This document shows positions 1 through 6,331 of a stretch of DNA of 6,504 nt, in pieces. The notes under the pieces were generated by a model that was not told the origin of the DNA, searched no databases, and saw nothing but the letters and a program-made list of their open reading frames with translations. Position numbers and translations under genes: made by a program. Within the stretch, counting starts at the first letter, position 1; every line of letters begins with the position of its first letter. The stretch comes from Propionibacterium sp. (lineage in GTDB: Bacteria; Actinomycetota; Actinomycetes; Propionibacteriales; Propionibacteriaceae), in NCBI GenBank assembly GCA_012514785.1, contig JAAYZP010000531.1, positions 1 through 6,504 of the forward strand, given 5' to 3'.

Positions 1-994
1 ACCGGTGACAAGTGCCGGCCTCGCCCGGCCCGAGGCGCCCCCGGCAGCGCTCGCAGCGCTGCTCGGGCACGTGCGCGATCTCGTCGACCCCCAACGACGA
101 CTTGCCCTCCAATTCCAGCACGGCCTCCGGGCACGTGCGCACGCACTCGCCGCAGGCGACGCAGGCGGCCGGGTCGAAGGACAGGGTGCCGTCCGCGAAA
201 CTGAGCGCGTCGGTGGGGCAGATCCGCACGCAGCCCTGGCAGCCGGTGCAGCCCTCCTCCGCCACGAGCCGGGGGAGCGGCGGATCGGTGGCCACGGACA
301 GCAGGAGCTCACGCGGGGTATCCCCGGCCGGCACGGCCTGCGGAGGATCGTCGGGTTCGGTATCGACGGCGGTGCGCAGCCCGAACATCGCCCGGCGGCT
401 CATCGTCGACGCGGTGCTCCGGTGCGCGTCCTTGCGCCGACGGCGCCGCCTGCGTCCGGCGGGCTCGGTGGCCTCGGTGACGCGGACCGATGCCTCGTCG
501 CCGACGACGACGCGCGCCCGCTCGACGAGCTCGCCCACCCTCGCGCCGGCCGCGACCGGGCACCCGGCGCAGTCGCCACGCAGCAGCTCGACCGGCCCAC
601 CGGCGATCGCCCCGGCCGCGACGGTCTCGGGGTGCAGCGTGGCCAGGCACGGCACGTCGGTCCAGTCGCCGTCGGGCTCCGCGCCCAGGTCTCTGGCCGC
701 CCGGCAGCGGATCGTGTGCCCGCCTCCGGCGATCCTCGCTGCCGGCGCGGACGGCTCGGGGCCCACGCCGTCGATCGCGCCGACCGGGCAGACGGGCACG
801 CAGAGCCCGCAGCCGATGCAGGCCTCCGGGTCCACCGTCGCGGCGAGATCGCCCAGGCTGATGGCCCCGCGCGGGCAGGCGGAGGCGCAGACGCCGCAGT
901 CGGACCCGTGCCGACGGGTGCATCCCTCGGCACGGATCGTCGCGACCGGGCTGAGTTCGGCGAACCGCTGCGCCGCCCGGAGCCATCCGCTCAG
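1..994 (-). CDS. Multi-cluster 4Fe-4S ferredoxin-like protein, 3' end beyond window
   Basis: Seen: 331 codons are visible with no stop before the window edge. Cysteines C25, C33, C36, C40 form a CX7CX2CX3CP site, a variant of the usual ferredoxin motif. C59, C62, C65, C69 form a classical CX2CX2CX3CP site. A central module has C97, C116 (in VPCLATL) and C142/C145 (GDCAGC). A basic linker R181-R187 follows, then two more classical sites at C249/C252/C255/C259 and C278/C281/C284/C288. A further C314/C317 and C329 pattern begins near the edge and may bind metal. No signal peptide or membrane segment is visible, so a cytoplasmic location is inferred. The start is taken as CTG at 992-994, because the frame has no ATG, GTG or TTG before C25. 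That CTG overlaps the catalytic gene's TGA by 4 nt. Inferred role: electron carrier, or an assembly or adaptor protein for the molybdoenzyme. Family identity is not certain; the iron-sulfur call itself is strong. Confidence 0.85.
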   Translation of the reverse strand, partial: MSGWLRAAQRFAELSPVATIRAEGCTRRHGSDCGVCASACPRGAISLGDLAATVDPEACIGCGLCVPVCPVGAIDGVGPEPSAPAARIAGGGHTIRCRAARDLGAEPDGDWTDVPCLATLHPETVAAGAIAGGPVELLRGDCAGCPVAAGARVGELVERARVVVGDEASVRVTEATEPAGRRRRRRRKDAHRSTASTMSRRAMFGLRTAVDTEPDDPPQAVPAGDTPRELLLSVATDPPLPRLVAEEGCTGCQGCVRICPTDALSFADGTLSFDPAACVACGECVRTCPEAVLELEGKSSLGVDEIAHVPEQRCERCRGRLGPGEAGTCHR

Positions 995-3900
995 AGCTTC
1001 TGCACCTCGATCCAGGTGTCGAGCTGGGCCGCGCCACCGCCGATCGGGTCGCTCATCCCGCCGCCGCCGACGCAGGTGTCCTCCACCAGCAGCGAGTTGA
1101 CGCTGAACCCGGCGTCGCGGGGCCCGGCGTAGCCGGTCTCCTCGTGCATCGGCGTGATAGCCCTGGCCGACTCCTCGTGGCCGTAACGGTTCGGCGGCTC
1201 GACCATCTTGCCGTCGACCTCGTAGCCCCGCGAGCCGTAGTCGGTGTGCCCGAACGTGGCATCGGCGCCGACGGTGCCCGGCCGGATCGTCTCGGTCACC
1301 AGCGCGACGGCCTCGGCCTCCCCGTTGGGGGAACGCAACTTCAGCGTGTCGCCGGTGGCGATCCCGCGGGCGTCGGCGTCGATCGAGTTGATCGACAGGA
1401 AGTTGCTCGGGCGCACCTCCCGCAGCCAGGCCGAGGCAGCGGTGCGGTGCGTGCCCTGGTGTCGCGCCTTCCAGTTGATGAACTGCAGCGGGAAGCCCTC
1501 CCTCGGGACCGGGGTGCCGTCGCTGCGCAGCGGCTCGTGGATGTGGGCCAGGCCGTCGAAGTGCTCGCCGGTCATCGGGTCGATGGCGGCGGCCACCTCG
1601 GGTGCGTAGAACCGGCACAGCCCCGCGTAGCGGTACTTCAGCCAGTCGCCCTCGTAGCCGTTGGCGTGCTCCTCGCCGTGCTCCTCGAACCGACCACCCC
1701 GGTTGAGCACGTAGACCACCTTCGGCCACTCCTCGGCCGTCACGGCCGCCCTCCACACGTCCTCGTCGAAGGCGTCCTTCAGGAACTTCCGCCTCGTCTC
1801 GGTGAAGACCCGCAGCTCGTCGGCGTCGGCGTCCGGCACGGGCTGCTCGCCCGCGTAGGCCACGTTGGCCGCCATCTTGAGGTAGTAGTCCTCGTTGGTC
1901 TCCCAGTGCGCGCCCGGCCCGAAGGCGTCGCGGCCCACGCCCGGCAGGTCCAAGGCCTTGCCGAGCTCCAGGTAGGTGACCTCCACCGGGCGCGGCCCTT
2001 CGAACGCGCGCGTGGTGGGCTGGCCCAGCTGGGTGACGGCGTACTGCTGGCTCGGGTAGATCGACTCCTGCGTGAAGCGCTCGAGATACGTGTTGTCCGG
2101 CAGGAGGTAGTCGGCGTAGACGCTCGTGTCGCCCATGGTGACGTCGAAGGACACCAGCAGCTTGATCTTGTCGGTGTTCTTCAGCGTCTCGGCCTGCTTC
2201 TGGCCCCCGGGCGCGGAGTTGATCGGCGAGTGGCGATGGATGAACAGCGCGTTCAGCTCGTACGGGTAGCCCGCCTCCACCGACGGGATGACCTCGTGGC
2301 AGAGGTTGCCCGGGAAGGGGTACCAGCGGCGCTTGGCCGGGTAGCCGTCCTCCTGGAAGAACGACGTCGATTCGTACTTCACCTTCTCGCGCGTGACGGG
2401 GATGCCCCAGGCGGGGCGAGCGTCCGGGACCGCCTGGAGGTCGTAGCGGCCCTGCTGCGGGGAGAAGCCCTGCTGCGAGCCGATGTGACCGCCCTTCCAG
2501 TCGTGGTTGCCGACGAGGAAGTTCAGGTACCCGATCGCGCGGATGGCGTTGAACCCGTTGCCGTGCATCGCGGGGCCCCGGTAGCTCATGACGACGGCCT
2601 GTTTGCCGTGCGAGGTGAACTCGCGCGCCACGGTCTCGATCTGCTCGACGGGGATGCCGGAGGCCTCCGCGTAGTCGTCGAGGGTGCGTTCGAGGGCACG
2701 CTCCTTGAGCATGGTGAACACCGACTTCACGGGGATCCGTCCGTCCGGCGTGACGACGGTGGTGTCCACCTCGAGGTCGGCCAGCTGGTCCACGGCGCCG
2801 AGCGGGAGGGGGTTGCCGTCGACCATGACGATCGGCGGCGGGGGCGGGGTCTCGCCCGTCTCCGGATCCGCCTCGGGCAGCGGGAGCCCCAGGTCGGCGG
2901 CCGTGAGCAGACCGCCGGCGGGGTCATCCTGCTTGACGAGGTAGGTGGCGTCGCACCAGGTGGGCTCGCCGATGCTCTCGGCCACCGCCGGGCTGGGGCA
3001 GCGCAGGTACTGCTCGTCGTAGCGTTCGTTCTCCACGATCCAGCGGATGAGGCCCCATGCCAGGTCGGCGTCGTTGCCGGGCTTGACCGGCAGCCAGGTG
3101 TCGGCCTTCTCGCCGGTCTTCGACATCCGCGGGTCGACGACGACCATCTTCATCCCGTTCGCGCGGGCGCGGCCGATGCGCGGGGCGAGCCACGTCGGGC
3201 CCTTCTGCGCGGTCAGCGGCTCGGTGCCCCACACGATGAGGTAGCGGCAGTAGTCGATGTCGGCGTACATGCGCTGGTAGTTCGTGGTGGGGTGCGTACG
3301 GACGTTGGCGACGACGCCCGTGACGCCGCACGTGCCGCCGTGGTTGAACTGGTTGATGCTGCCGAAGGACTTGTTGGCCCACCGGGCGCCGATCAGGCCC
3401 ATCCGGTCGCCGCCCATGACGGCGAGGAGGTTGGACTTCGGGCCCAGGTCGGGGCGCTTCGGGTCGATCAGGCTGTCGCCCCACGCGGCCTCGAACGCCT
3501 CGACGGTCATGGTCCCGCCCTGCACGGCCTCCCAGTCCGCCATCACGGCGTCCTCGGGGGCGTAGCGGTACCAGGAACGGAGGCCGGGCGTGCCGAGCTC
3601 GGCGTCGCCGTCGAGGATGCCCGCGAGCGCCTCGTCCCAGGTGATGGTCTTCCAGCGGCCCGAGCCGCGTTCGCCGACGCGCTTCATCGGCTGCTTGATG
3701 CGTTTCAGGTCGTGCACGATCTGGGGGCCGGCCTGGCCCTTCAGGCACGCGATGCCGCCGGAGCGCGACCGGGAGTCCTTGCGCATGTCCTGCGTCCCGG
3801 CCACGGCGATCGGCAGCGGCGTGTGGTAGGGCAGTGGGCCGACGGGCTGCGTCGTGAGCGGGGAGTACGGGTTGCCGGCGATCTTGCGTACGAGCGCCGT

Positions 3901-4209
3901 CGCGCCGGTGTCACCGCCGTCCATCAGACGCACCTTGATGGTGCAGAACGTGTTGCACTGCATGCACATCGAGTGGATGACGTCGGTCTCGTCGTAGCTG
4001 TCGACGACGTCGCCGGTGCCGTGCTGCGTCGGTTCCAGGAAGGGGTCCTCGAACCCGTCCTTGAACATCACGCCGACGGCGGCCGCTCCGGCGACCGTGG
4101 CGCCCGTGCCGACGATGAAGCCGCGGCGCGAGCTCTTCTCCTTGGTGATCGGGCCGCCCAGCTCGTCGAGGTCCTCGGGCTGGGACTGGTCGTTGTTCTG
4201 CGTGCTCAC
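991..4209 (-). CDS. Tat-exported molybdopterin oxidoreductase catalytic subunit, TtrA-like
   Basis: 1072 aa. The N-terminus carries a twin-arginine signal (S27-R28-R29-G30-F31-I32), followed by a weakly hydrophobic Ala/Gly/Val stretch to about residue 48. A 4Fe-4S site follows: C82, C85, C89 and C155. C294 in NHGGTCG is the probable molybdenum-ligand cysteine. ADYLLPDNTYLER (699-711) is typical of the tetrathionate/arsenate/polysulfide reductase group, and the C-terminal molybdopterin-binding domain spans roughly 905-1010 around W913. A proline run (455-459) sits in a loop insertion. The length is close to TtrA (about 1000 aa) and longer than typical PsrA/PhsA. The GTG start at 4207-4209 overlaps the TGA of the NrfD gene by 4 nt and has GGAGG 7 nt upstream; further upstream the frame only shadows that gene. 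Inferred role: quinol-linked reduction (or, in reverse, oxidation) of a sulfur oxyanion or related compound outside the membrane. Arsenate or sulfur/polysulfide reductase remain alternatives. The superfamily is certain, the substrate is not. Confidence 0.93.
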   Translation of the reverse strand: MSTQNNDQSQPEDLDELGGPITKEKSSRRGFIVGTGATVAGAAAVGVMFKDGFEDPFLEPTQHGTGDVVDSYDETDVIHSMCMQCNTFCTIKVRLMDGGDTGATALVRKIAGNPYSPLTTQPVGPLPYHTPLPIAVAGTQDMRKDSRSRSGGIACLKGQAGPQIVHDLKRIKQPMKRVGERGSGRWKTITWDEALAGILDGDAELGTPGLRSWYRYAPEDAVMADWEAVQGGTMTVEAFEAAWGDSLIDPKRPDLGPKSNLLAVMGGDRMGLIGARWANKSFGSINQFNHGGTCGVTGVVANVRTHPTTNYQRMYADIDYCRYLIVWGTEPLTAQKGPTWLAPRIGRARANGMKMVVVDPRMSKTGEKADTWLPVKPGNDADLAWGLIRWIVENERYDEQYLRCPSPAVAESIGEPTWCDATYLVKQDDPAGGLLTAADLGLPLPEADPETGETPPPPPIVMVDGNPLPLGAVDQLADLEVDTTVVTPDGRIPVKSVFTMLKERALERTLDDYAEASGIPVEQIETVAREFTSHGKQAVVMSYRGPAMHGNGFNAIRAIGYLNFLVGNHDWKGGHIGSQQGFSPQQGRYDLQAVPDARPAWGIPVTREKVKYESTSFFQEDGYPAKRRWYPFPGNLCHEVIPSVEAGYPYELNALFIHRHSPINSAPGGQKQAETLKNTDKIKLLVSFDVTMGDTSVYADYLLPDNTYLERFTQESIYPSQQYAVTQLGQPTTRAFEGPRPVEVTYLELGKALDLPGVGRDAFGPGAHWETNEDYYLKMAANVAYAGEQPVPDADADELRVFTETRRKFLKDAFDEDVWRAAVTAEEWPKVVYVLNRGGRFEEHGEEHANGYEGDWLKYRYAGLCRFYAPEVAAAIDPMTGEHFDGLAHIHEPLRSDGTPVPREGFPLQFINWKARHQGTHRTAASAWLREVRPSNFLSINSIDADARGIATGDTLKLRSPNGEAEAVALVTETIRPGTVGADATFGHTDYGSRGYEVDGKMVEPPNRYGHEESARAITPMHEETGYAGPRDAGFSVNSLLVEDTCVGGGGMSDPIGGGAAQLDTWIEVQKL
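1003..1008 (-). promoter_or_regulatory. Shine-Dalgarno-like site supporting a CTG start
   Basis: On the minus strand, GAGGTG lies inside the last codons of the catalytic gene, 8 nt before the CTG at 992-994. The spacing is normal for a ribosome binding site. Together with the CTGA stop/start overlap it supports initiation of the downstream ferredoxin at CTG by translational coupling. This is inference from position only. Confidence 0.45.
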
Positions 4210-5477
4210 GCCGCCACCTCCGTGTCGGTTTCGGTCTGGGATTCGGGTTCGTGGATGGGCTGCCATTCGGAGACGAGGCTGTAGAGCAGCGCGCCTCCGG
4301 CGACGAAGAACACGACGAGCAGCCACTCGTGGATGGTGGGGAAGTAGTTGTTGAACGGGTAGCCGTCGATGATGGGCGGGATGAGCGGCGGCACGACGAT
4401 GTTGAACCGGACGCCGACGATGCCGACGACCACCATCATCGCGGCCGCGACCACCCAGCCGAGGCGTCGCTTGAGCGGGCTGAGCAGGATGATCGCGGGG
4501 ATGATCATGCCGAGCCCGAGCTGGAGGATCCAGAACGTCCACGCGTACGGGCCGGTCGTCTGGATGTTGATGATGCCCGTGTCGTTCTCCTGGAAGCTCA
4601 GCAGCGGCACGATGAACTCGTAGAAGGTGAGCAGGATCTCGATCAGGATCGCGCCCAGCAGCACGGTGCTCAGCCCGGTGAGCAGCGGCTTGTCCGGCTT
4701 GCGGCCGGCGCCCCGCGCCTGCCAGTAATTGATCGCCATCAGCAGAGCCGTGCCCGAGACCATCGCCGAGACGACGAAGATGATCGGGAACAACCCGCCG
4801 AACCACATGCCGCGGGCCTTGACGACGGCGAAGATCGTGCCGGTGCCGCCGTGCACGCCGACGATGGCCAGCGGGATGCCGATGGTGCCCAGGATGCGCA
4901 GCCAGCGCTGCGCCTTCTTCGCGCTCGCGACGAGCCCTCGGTGGAGGCGCAGGGCGATTGTCAGCTCGGCGATGAGCAGGACGATGTACATCACGTAGAA
5001 GCGCACCTCCCACGACAGCGGGGAGGTCCAGTGGAAGTGGATGAGCGTGCTGAGCGCCCGGTCGAAGCGGCCCAGGTCCATGCCGACGAACGCGAGCGCG
5101 ACGAACATCGAGATCGTCGCCGACAGCAGGGCGGCGCGCCCGATCTTCTCGAACTGGTACATGCCGAACACGTAGACGAGGCTCGAGAGCAGGAACGCGC
5201 CGGCGGAGAGGCCGACGAAGAAGATGTAGAACGCGATCCAGGCACCCCAGGGCATCTGCGAGGTCAGGTCGGTGACCGCCAGCCCCTGGGTGAAGCGGAG
5301 AAAGACGGACCAGGCGCCCGCGATCAGGCAGATCGCGAGGAAGCCGTACCAGAGGACGCGGTTGCGGTTGGTCAGGAACGGTTCGCGGCCGTGGGACTCG
5401 TTCAGGAACCGACGAAGTCCCGTGGGCTTCTCTGGCCCTGTGGCGTCGGCGACACGGGGTTCTTTGGTGAGTGACAT
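4206..5477 (-). CDS. nrfD: NrfD/PsrC-family membrane anchor subunit (TtrC-like)
   Basis: 423 aa with ten likely membrane helices, at about 41-61, 79-105, 115-137, 158-178, 193-218, 224-250, 266-293, 311-333, 339-360 and 381-402. A hydrophilic N-terminus of about 40 residues and a short acidic tail flank them. The pattern and length match the NrfD/PsrC/TtrC family of quinone-reactive anchors, which carry no heme and pass electrons between the menaquinone pool and the partner iron-sulfur subunit. The position between the iron-sulfur and molybdenum subunit genes matches the ttrBCA order. The ATG at 5475-5477 lies 10 nt after the upstream TAA, with GGAG directly following that stop; longer upstream frames would overlap the iron-sulfur gene. 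The TGA overlaps the next gene's GTG by 4 nt. The family call is firm; the TtrC label depends on the substrate of the complex. Confidence 0.94.
   Translation of the reverse strand: MSLTKEPRVADATGPEKPTGLRRFLNESHGREPFLTNRNRVLWYGFLAICLIAGAWSVFLRFTQGLAVTDLTSQMPWGAWIAFYIFFVGLSAGAFLLSSLVYVFGMYQFEKIGRAALLSATISMFVALAFVGMDLGRFDRALSTLIHFHWTSPLSWEVRFYVMYIVLLIAELTIALRLHRGLVASAKKAQRWLRILGTIGIPLAIVGVHGGTGTIFAVVKARGMWFGGLFPIIFVVSAMVSGTALLMAINYWQARGAGRKPDKPLLTGLSTVLLGAILIEILLTFYEFIVPLLSFQENDTGIINIQTTGPYAWTFWILQLGLGMIIPAIILLSPLKRRLGWVVAAAMMVVVGIVGVRFNIVVPPLIPPIIDGYPFNNYFPTIHEWLLVVFFVAGGALLYSLVSEWQPIHEPESQTETDTEVAA
4217..4221 (-). promoter_or_regulatory. Ribosome binding site for the catalytic subunit
   Basis: GGAGG on the minus strand lies 7 nt before the GTG at 4207-4209, inside the last codons of the NrfD gene. 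It decides the start: translation begins at GTG just ahead of the Tat signal, with the start overlapping the upstream TGA. Confidence 0.75.
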
Positions 5478-5487
5478 GGCCCGCTCC

Positions 5488-6135
5488 TTATCGCAGGTAG
5501 TAGACGTTGGGGGCGGTGCCGAGCTCCTCCTTGAGCCGGAACGCGCGGGGATCGGAGGCGAGCTGGGCCACCTTGGACTCGGGGTCGTTGAGGTCGCCGA
5601 AGTAGCGGGCGTCGCCGATGCAGGTCTCGCAGCAGGCGGGTTCCTCGCCGCCGGCGATGCGGTGCGAGCAGAAGGTGCACTTGCGCACGGTGCCGACGGG
5701 GGCGTCCCAGATGCCGCCGCGTTCCCCGCGGTCGATGCCCCATTCGGGGGCCTGGACCTCATCCGCCCCCTGCATCTCGTCGGCGTACGTCTCGCCGAAG
5801 TCGAAGGAGCGGGCGCCGTACGGGCACGCGGTGATGCAGTAGCGGCAGCCGATGCAGCGGTCGGCGTCGATGACGACGATGCCGTCGTCGCCCTTGTAGG
5901 TGGCGTTGACGGGGCAGACGGTGACGCAGGCGGGCACGTCGCACTGCATGCACGGGCGCGGGATGTTCACGCGCTGGACGTTGGGGAACGTGCCCAATTC
6001 CTGCTCGACGACGACGTTGTAGTTGACGCCGGGCGGTGTTCGGTTCTCCACCTTGCAGGCGACGGTGCAGGAGTCGCACCCCACGCACTTCTGCAGGTCG
6101 ATCACCATGCCCCACTTCGGCTGGTGCTCAGACAT
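5488..6135 (-). CDS. Four-cluster 4Fe-4S electron-transfer subunit (TtrB/PsrB/DmsB type)
   Basis: 215 aa. Sixteen ligand cysteines fall into four groups typical of the DmsB/PsrB/TtrB family: C17/C20/C23/C27, C62/C65/C70/C74, C94/C97/C100/C104 and C153/C156/C168/C172. C169 is one extra cysteine next to a ligand. It should relay electrons between the NrfD quinone site and the 4Fe-4S cluster of the catalytic subunit. No signal peptide is present: the first cysteine is only 17 residues in, and MSEHQPKWG begins the domain directly. It is therefore probably exported by hitch-hiking with the Tat-bearing catalytic subunit. The ATG at 6133-6135 has AAGGGA (6142-6147) 6 nt upstream. It is the first gene of the operon and follows a promoter/operator region, with the NrfD gene 10 nt downstream. 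Confidence 0.95.
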   Translation of the reverse strand: MSEHQPKWGMVIDLQKCVGCDSCTVACKVENRTPPGVNYNVVVEQELGTFPNVQRVNIPRPCMQCDVPACVTVCPVNATYKGDDGIVVIDADRCIGCRYCITACPYGARSFDFGETYADEMQGADEVQAPEWGIDRGERGGIWDAPVGTVRKCTFCSHRIAGGEEPACCETCIGDARYFGDLNDPESKVAQLASDPRAFRLKEELGTAPNVYYLR

Positions 6136-6150
6136 CGCGTATCCCTTCTC

Positions 6151-6168
6151 CCGCTCGACACCGAGCGG
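6151..6168 (-). promoter_or_regulatory. GC-rich stem-loop in the operon leader
   Basis: CCGCTCG (6151-6157) and CGAGCGG (6162-6168) are a perfect 7-bp inverted repeat around a 4-nt loop. In the inferred transcript the hairpin ends just 3 nt before the AAGGGA ribosome binding site of the first gene. It could tune translation or mRNA stability, or be a second protein-binding dyad. The pairing is seen; any function is inference. Confidence 0.5.
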
Positions 6169-6170
6169 TG

Positions 6171-6199
6171 ATTACTAAGCAACTTCGTAGCTTAGTAAT
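6171..6199. promoter_or_regulatory. Operator-like palindrome over the predicted transcription start
   Basis: ATTACTAAGC (6171-6180) and GCTTAGTAAT (6190-6199) form a perfect 10-bp inverted repeat with a 9-nt centre that itself is partly symmetric (AC..GT). The 29 nt are only about 31% G+C, in a region that is otherwise very GC-rich. It starts 2 nt downstream of the -10 box, so a bound dimer would cover the transcription start and block the polymerase. A partial extra copy, GCTTAG, lies at 6219-6224. The form fits a dimeric repressor such as MarR or TetR type; no regulator gene is visible in the window. Confidence 0.65.
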
Positions 6200-6201
6200 G
6201 G

Positions 6202-6207
6202 ACTATA
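6202..6207 (-). promoter_or_regulatory. Predicted -10 box of the operon promoter
   Basis: TATAGT on the minus strand is one mismatch from TATAAT and lies in one of the few AT-rich spots of the control region. Transcription would start near 6194-6196, giving a leader of about 60 nt. No good TTGACA-like -35 box is seen at the normal distance; TTCCGC at about 19 nt is a poor match. An activator or alternative sigma factor is possible. Based on motif and position only. Confidence 0.45.
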
Positions 6208-6260
6208 GGACAGCTGGCGCTTAGGTGCGGAAGGGGGGTGGGTTAGCGGGAGCCGGAGGG

Positions 6261-6310
6261 GGACTTTGTGAACGGAGGCTGGTCACTGGCCGCACACGTT
6301 CACAAAGTCC
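6261..6310. terminator. Long perfect inverted repeat, probable intrinsic terminator
   Basis: GGACTTTGTGAACG (6261-6274) pairs perfectly with CGTTCACAAAGTCC (6297-6310): 14 bp with a 22-nt spacer. It begins 21 nt after the stop codon of the upstream minus-strand gene and lies before the operon promoter, the expected place for a terminator separating the two transcripts. There is no T-run after the stem; in high-GC actinobacteria terminators without a T-run are accepted. The arms also resemble Rex half-sites, and the element could be a copy of a genome-wide repeat. Confidence 0.55.
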
Positions 6311-6331
6311 TGCGGCGGACTCCGCTGGGTG

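Noticed and set aside
309..1037. A minus-strand open frame with ATG starts overlapping the ferredoxin gene, including ATG at 984-986
   Set aside because: It is out of frame with the cysteine motifs and gives an arginine-rich translation without cluster motifs; the real frame is the one holding C25 to C329.
1144..4284. A 1046-codon open frame on the plus strand opposite the catalytic gene
   Set aside because: It is an antisense shadow produced by GC-rich codon bias; the translation is Arg/Gly/Val/Asp-rich low-complexity with no motif, while the minus strand encodes a complete molybdopterin enzyme.
4210..5013. Upstream extension of the catalytic frame to 5013
   Set aside because: It is the NrfD gene read in the wrong frame; the GTG at 4207-4209 with GGAGG and a Tat signal is the proper start.
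4251..5474. A 407-codon plus-strand open frame opposite the NrfD gene
   Set aside because: Composition is extremely Asp/Glu/Arg/Ala-rich, as expected for the complement of a membrane protein gene; no domain is visible.
5478..5762. Upstream extension of the NrfD frame to 5762
   Set aside because: It overlaps the iron-sulfur gene and reads as low-complexity; ATG at 5475-5477 with GGAG fits the operon spacing.
991..6135. Identification as sulfite dehydrogenase SoeABC or formate dehydrogenase
   Set aside because: SoeA lacks a Tat signal and its genes run A-B-C, while this large subunit has a clear Tat signal and the order is B-C-A; the motifs and NrfD anchor do not suggest formate dehydrogenase. 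Only phylogeny could exclude them fully.
6261..6310. Functional Rex operator
   Set aside because: The half-sites are about 24 nt apart, while known Rex sites have them almost adjacent; the terminator reading is simpler.
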